Source of the DNA: Candidatus Bathyarchaeota archaeon | Lineage (GTDB): Archaea > Thermoproteota > Bathyarchaeia > RBG-16-48-13 > JAGMEO01 | Direction of reading: 5' to 3' | NCBI GenBank assembly: GCA_030602965.1 | Contig: JAUVYS010000055.1 | Span: forward strand, 1 to 7,664 | Length of the DNA: 7,664 nucleotides | Part shown: piece after piece, positions 6,475 to 7,664 of the stretch | How positions within the stretch are numbered: the stretch's first letter is position 1 | Layout of the letters: the number at the start of each line of letters is the position of its first letter | Notes under the pieces: model-generated | What the model was told of the DNA's origin: nothing | Databases searched by the model: none | The model's input: only the letters and a program-made list of their open reading frames with translations | Position numbers and translations under genes: made by a program

Positions 6475-6747
6475 TTAATCTTCACCAAATTTAGTGTTGA
6501 CTAGATCAATCAATTGTTTCAATGCTTCTTCAGCATCGCCCCCTTCAGTCTTTATCGTCACTACATCATTAAAACATACAGCTAAAGAAAGGATGCCTAA
6601 AATACTCTTAGCGTCAACCTCTTTCCCTTCTTTCGATACCCTAATATTAGATTTGAACTTGTTAGCTGTTTGTACGAACATAGCTGCGGGTCTAGCATGG
6701 AGTCCTACCTTGTTAAGGACCGTCACCATTTCTTCATGGGTACACAT
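6475..6747 (-). CDS. ptsH: PTS phosphocarrier protein HPr
   Basis: A small soluble carrier that accepts phosphate from EI on a histidine and hands it to an EIIA domain. The 90-aa product has the phospho-His motif NKVGLHARPAA with H17, and the conserved second block VDAKSILGILSL with S48. S48 corresponds to the regulatory Ser46 of Gram-positive HPr. The reading frame extends upstream to an ATG at 6792. I choose ATG 6747 because AAGGA lies 7 nt before it (6755-6759), because HPr proteins normally start 14-16 residues before the active His, and because the upstream 15 codons add an atypical leader. That leader would start at or ahead of the predicted transcription start. It is downstream of the truncated SIS gene and upstream of acyP and ptsI on the same strand. 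A 25-bp dyad covers its likely core promoter. Confidence 0.95.
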   Translation of the reverse strand: MCTHEEMVTVLNKVGLHARPAAMFVQTANKFKSNIRVSKEGKEVDAKSILGILSLAVCFNDVVTIKTEGGDAEEALKQLIDLVNTKFGED

Positions 6748-6754
6748 TTTCTTT

Positions 6755-6759
6755 TCCTT
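6755..6759 (-). promoter_or_regulatory. Ribosome binding site deciding the HPr start
   Basis: AAGGA on the minus strand with a 7-nt spacer to ATG 6747. The alternative ATG at 6792 has no comparable site, so this element fixes the likely HPr N-terminus. Confidence 0.6.
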
Positions 6760-6802
6760 TTTTAATTTGATTAATGCTAACCAATTGAACATTTCAGATC
6801 TT

Positions 6803-6827
6803 TCAAGTAAGAATTATTTTTACTTGA
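6803..6827. promoter_or_regulatory. 25-bp dyad at the HPr promoter, candidate operator
   Basis: The outer arms TCAAGTAA (6803-6810) and TTACTTGA (6820-6827) are perfect reverse complements. Inside, after one mismatched pair (6811/6819), AAT and ATT pair around the central base 6815, giving 11 of 12 matched positions. The AT-rich centre reads AAAAATAATT on the minus strand and lies where a TATA box would put the HPr transcript start near 6790, giving a leader of about 43 nt with the AAGGA site. A homodimeric regulator bound here would block promoter assembly. Confidence 0.55.
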
Positions 6828-6836
6828 TATTCTGAT

Positions 6837-6863
6837 AAAAAACTTTCGTGCGTTATTAACGCA
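6837..6863 (-). terminator. Hairpin plus T6 terminator overlapping the SIS-domain stop codon
   Basis: On the minus strand, 7-bp arms TGCGTTA and TAACGCA flank a single base (6849-6863). They are followed 6 nt later by TTTTTT (6837-6842). The TAA stop of the SIS gene lies inside the hairpin. The layout resembles an intrinsic terminator and would separate SIS transcription from HPr. Confidence 0.5.
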
Positions 6864-7389
6864 TGTAATTAAAACCAAATATTGTACGGTGAGCAAATAA
6901 ATTAGGACTTTTCAGTGGTTTCCAATATCTTAAGGTTGCTGTTACAGCTAGTTCCTCTCCTGCTTGTGTTATTATTGGAAGCTTAGCCATCTTTGCAAGT
7001 GAACTGTTTGCTGTGTTAGTAATGGCTAATAGTTCTCCTCTTTTCTCGATTGCAGCTTTAGTCGCAACTAATATGTCTGTACTTTCACCGGATTGAGAAA
7101 ACGCAATTAATAGAAAGTTTCTTGCTGATGGTGGAATCCATATCGGAAACTCAGAGGCTTGAACAACATTTGTTCCAATACTTGCTAAGGAAGATAGGGA
7201 ATAACCCCCAGCTAGACCTGCATGATAGCTGGTTCCACTTCCTGTTATGTAGGTCATTTCAAACTTGCTGAGATCAAATCTTTTAGCTTCTCGAAGTGTC
7301 TTCGTAATATGTGTTAATGTATCTGCGACTATTTTTGGCTCTTCGAAGATTTCTCGAATCATGTTATGTTTGAATCTGCGAGATGCCAT
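6856..7389 (-). CDS. Truncated SIS-domain protein (GlmS/AgaS-like sugar isomerase, first SIS half only)
   Basis: Resembles the first sugar-isomerase (SIS) domain of glucosamine-6-phosphate synthase or AgaS-type aminosugar isomerase/deaminases. Landmarks are EIFEEP near residue 14, the phosphosugar loop TGSGTSYHAG (49-58), ASEFPIW (78-84), SQSGESTD (98-105) and QAGEELAVTAT (142-152). In family members the last motif continues into a [ST]-T-K-[AST]-[YF]-T-T-Q helix and a second SIS domain of about 190 residues. Here resemblance stops at about residue 152, and an unrelated 25-residue tail ends at TAA, for 177 aa against roughly 340-350. Neither other frame restores the motif, so this is not a one-base slip; a deletion or rearrangement fits better. 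Residues supplied by the second half are missing, so isomerase activity is doubtful and the gene may be decaying. ATG 7389 has no Shine-Dalgarno site but lies about 26 nt from a TATA-like box, suggesting a leaderless message. Confidence 0.8.
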   Translation of the reverse strand: MASRRFKHNMIREIFEEPKIVADTLTHITKTLREAKRFDLSKFEMTYITGSGTSYHAGLAGGYSLSSLASIGTNVVQASEFPIWIPPSARNFLLIAFSQSGESTDILVATKAAIEKRGELLAITNTANSSLAKMAKLPIITQAGEELAVTATLRYWKPLKSPNLFAHRTIFGFNYMR

Positions 7390-7408
7390 TGATATTATCG
7401 AAAAATTG

Positions 7409-7420
7409 ATTTACTATACT
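7409..7420 (-). promoter_or_regulatory. TATA-like box of the SIS-domain gene
   Basis: AGTATAGTAAAT on the minus strand is centred about 26 nt before the ATG at 7389. That is the spacing between an archaeal TATA box and the transcription start, so the message could begin at its start codon. This agrees with the absence of a Shine-Dalgarno site. Confidence 0.4.
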
Positions 7421-7498
7421 CTTGAGAGCGTAATAGCTAGTGTTATGTTCTTTTTATTATTTTCTAACAATGCTCATTTCAATTTTGAATGTTAATGA

Positions 7499-7513
7499 TA
7501 ACTTTCAAAGTTA
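7499..7513. repeat. 15-bp perfect dyad between hsp20 and the SIS-domain gene
   Basis: Arms TAACTTT and AAAGTTA flank a single C at 7506. The dyad lies about 80 nt upstream of the SIS TATA-like box and beyond the T-tracts that follow hsp20. It could be an operator or a chance palindrome in AT-rich DNA. Its half-site does not match the two dyads near HPr and acyP. Confidence 0.3.
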
Positions 7514-7517
7514 GACT

Positions 7518-7558
7518 AAAAAAATAGATAACCTGTGATATTGTCTAAAAAAGAAAAA
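7518..7558 (-). terminator. Oligo-T terminator tracts downstream of hsp20
   Basis: On the minus strand, 7 nt after the hsp20 stop codon, comes T5-C-T6 (7547-7558), and then a T7 run at 7518-7524. Consecutive T-tracts without a required hairpin are typical archaeal transcription terminators and should isolate hsp20 from the SIS gene. Confidence 0.55.
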
Positions 7559-7565
7559 GGGGGAG

Positions 7566-7664
7566 TTATTCTATGTCGATCTTTTTACTTTCAGGTTTCT
7601 TTCTCTCTTTCTTTTTTAAAGAGACTTCTAATACCCCGTTTTTGGATGTTGCTTTGGCACTTTC
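7566..7664 (-). CDS. Hsp20 / small heat-shock protein, C-terminal tail (runs off right edge)
   Basis: Only the last 32 codons and the TAA stop are in the window. The fragment contains ATSKNGVLEVSLKKKE, which matches the end of the alpha-crystallin domain of archaeal Hsp20 (the consensus A-x-Y/F-K-N-G-V-L-E-V-x-L-x-K). It is followed by a lysine-rich tail ending KKIDIE. The family forms oligomeric ATP-independent chaperones that hold unfolding proteins in the cytoplasm. The aromatic residue usually before KNG is Ser here. The C-terminal I-x-I anchoring motif appears as IDI near the very end. It is on the same strand as the SIS and PTS genes but separated from them by T-rich terminators. Confidence 0.85.
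   Translation of the reverse strand, partial: ESAKATSKNGVLEVSLKKKERKKPESKKIDIE

Noticed and set aside
6748..6792. N-terminal extension of HPr from ATG 6792
   Set aside because: It has no ribosome site, would sit at the predicted transcription start, and makes HPr longer than the family; AAGGA before ATG 6747 is better.
6088..6835. Plus-strand frames opposite acyP and HPr
   Set aside because: Both lie antisense to confidently identified genes and run into intergenic signals.
7265..7495. Plus-strand 76-codon frame across the SIS gene start and upstream region
   Set aside because: It overlaps the N-terminus of the SIS gene in antisense and continues through AT-rich promoter DNA; no family resemblance.
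1..7664. CRISPR array, tRNA/rRNA, insertion sequence or integrase
   Set aside because: No spaced direct repeats, no cloverleaf-sized gap with tRNA signature, and no transposase or integrase motif were seen on either strand.

Overview
The window looks like an AT-rich archaeal chromosome segment. My best guess is a Bathyarchaeia-like or other TACK-group archaeon. That placement rests on gene content and signals (TATA-like boxes about 26 nt before starts, oligo-T terminators, TTG starts, an AcuC/HDAC-type deacetylase, an archaeal-style Hsp20 tail), not on a marker gene. No rRNA, tRNA, CRISPR array or transposase was seen, and no gene-free stretch exceeds 300 bases.

Left part (1-3339): a 5'-partial-in-window NADP-type isocitrate dehydrogenase (icd, minus strand, running off the left edge) is divergent from a plus-strand series. 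That series is a histone-deacetylase-superfamily Zn hydrolase (472-1539), an M20 metallopeptidase/deacylase (1634-2947) and a small two-helix membrane protein (3109-3339). The icd/HDAC intergenic region carries one AT-rich element that could serve as TATA box in both directions.

Right part (3360-7664): everything is on the minus strand. In transcription order it holds the C-terminal tail of an Hsp20 chaperone (cut by the right edge), a truncated GlmS/AgaS-like SIS-domain gene, HPr (ptsH), acylphosphatase (acyP), PTS enzyme I (ptsI) and a YcdX-type PHP phosphatase. EI and HPr keep their catalytic histidines (H187 and H17) and should form a working PEP -> EI -> HPr phosphorelay. No sugar-specific EII component is visible here, so the final acceptor must be encoded elsewhere, or the relay may be regulatory.

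The most notable parts are around the PTS genes. A 25-bp dyad with 11 of 12 base pairs matched sits at the predicted core promoter of HPr. A second, unrelated 20-bp inverted repeat precedes acyP. The SIS gene loses family resemblance abruptly at the [ST]-T-K motif and ends at 177 aa, roughly half the family length, with a hairpin plus T6 terminator built over its stop codon. PTS genes are uncommon in archaea outside haloarchaea, so this module and its putative operators deserve a closer look.
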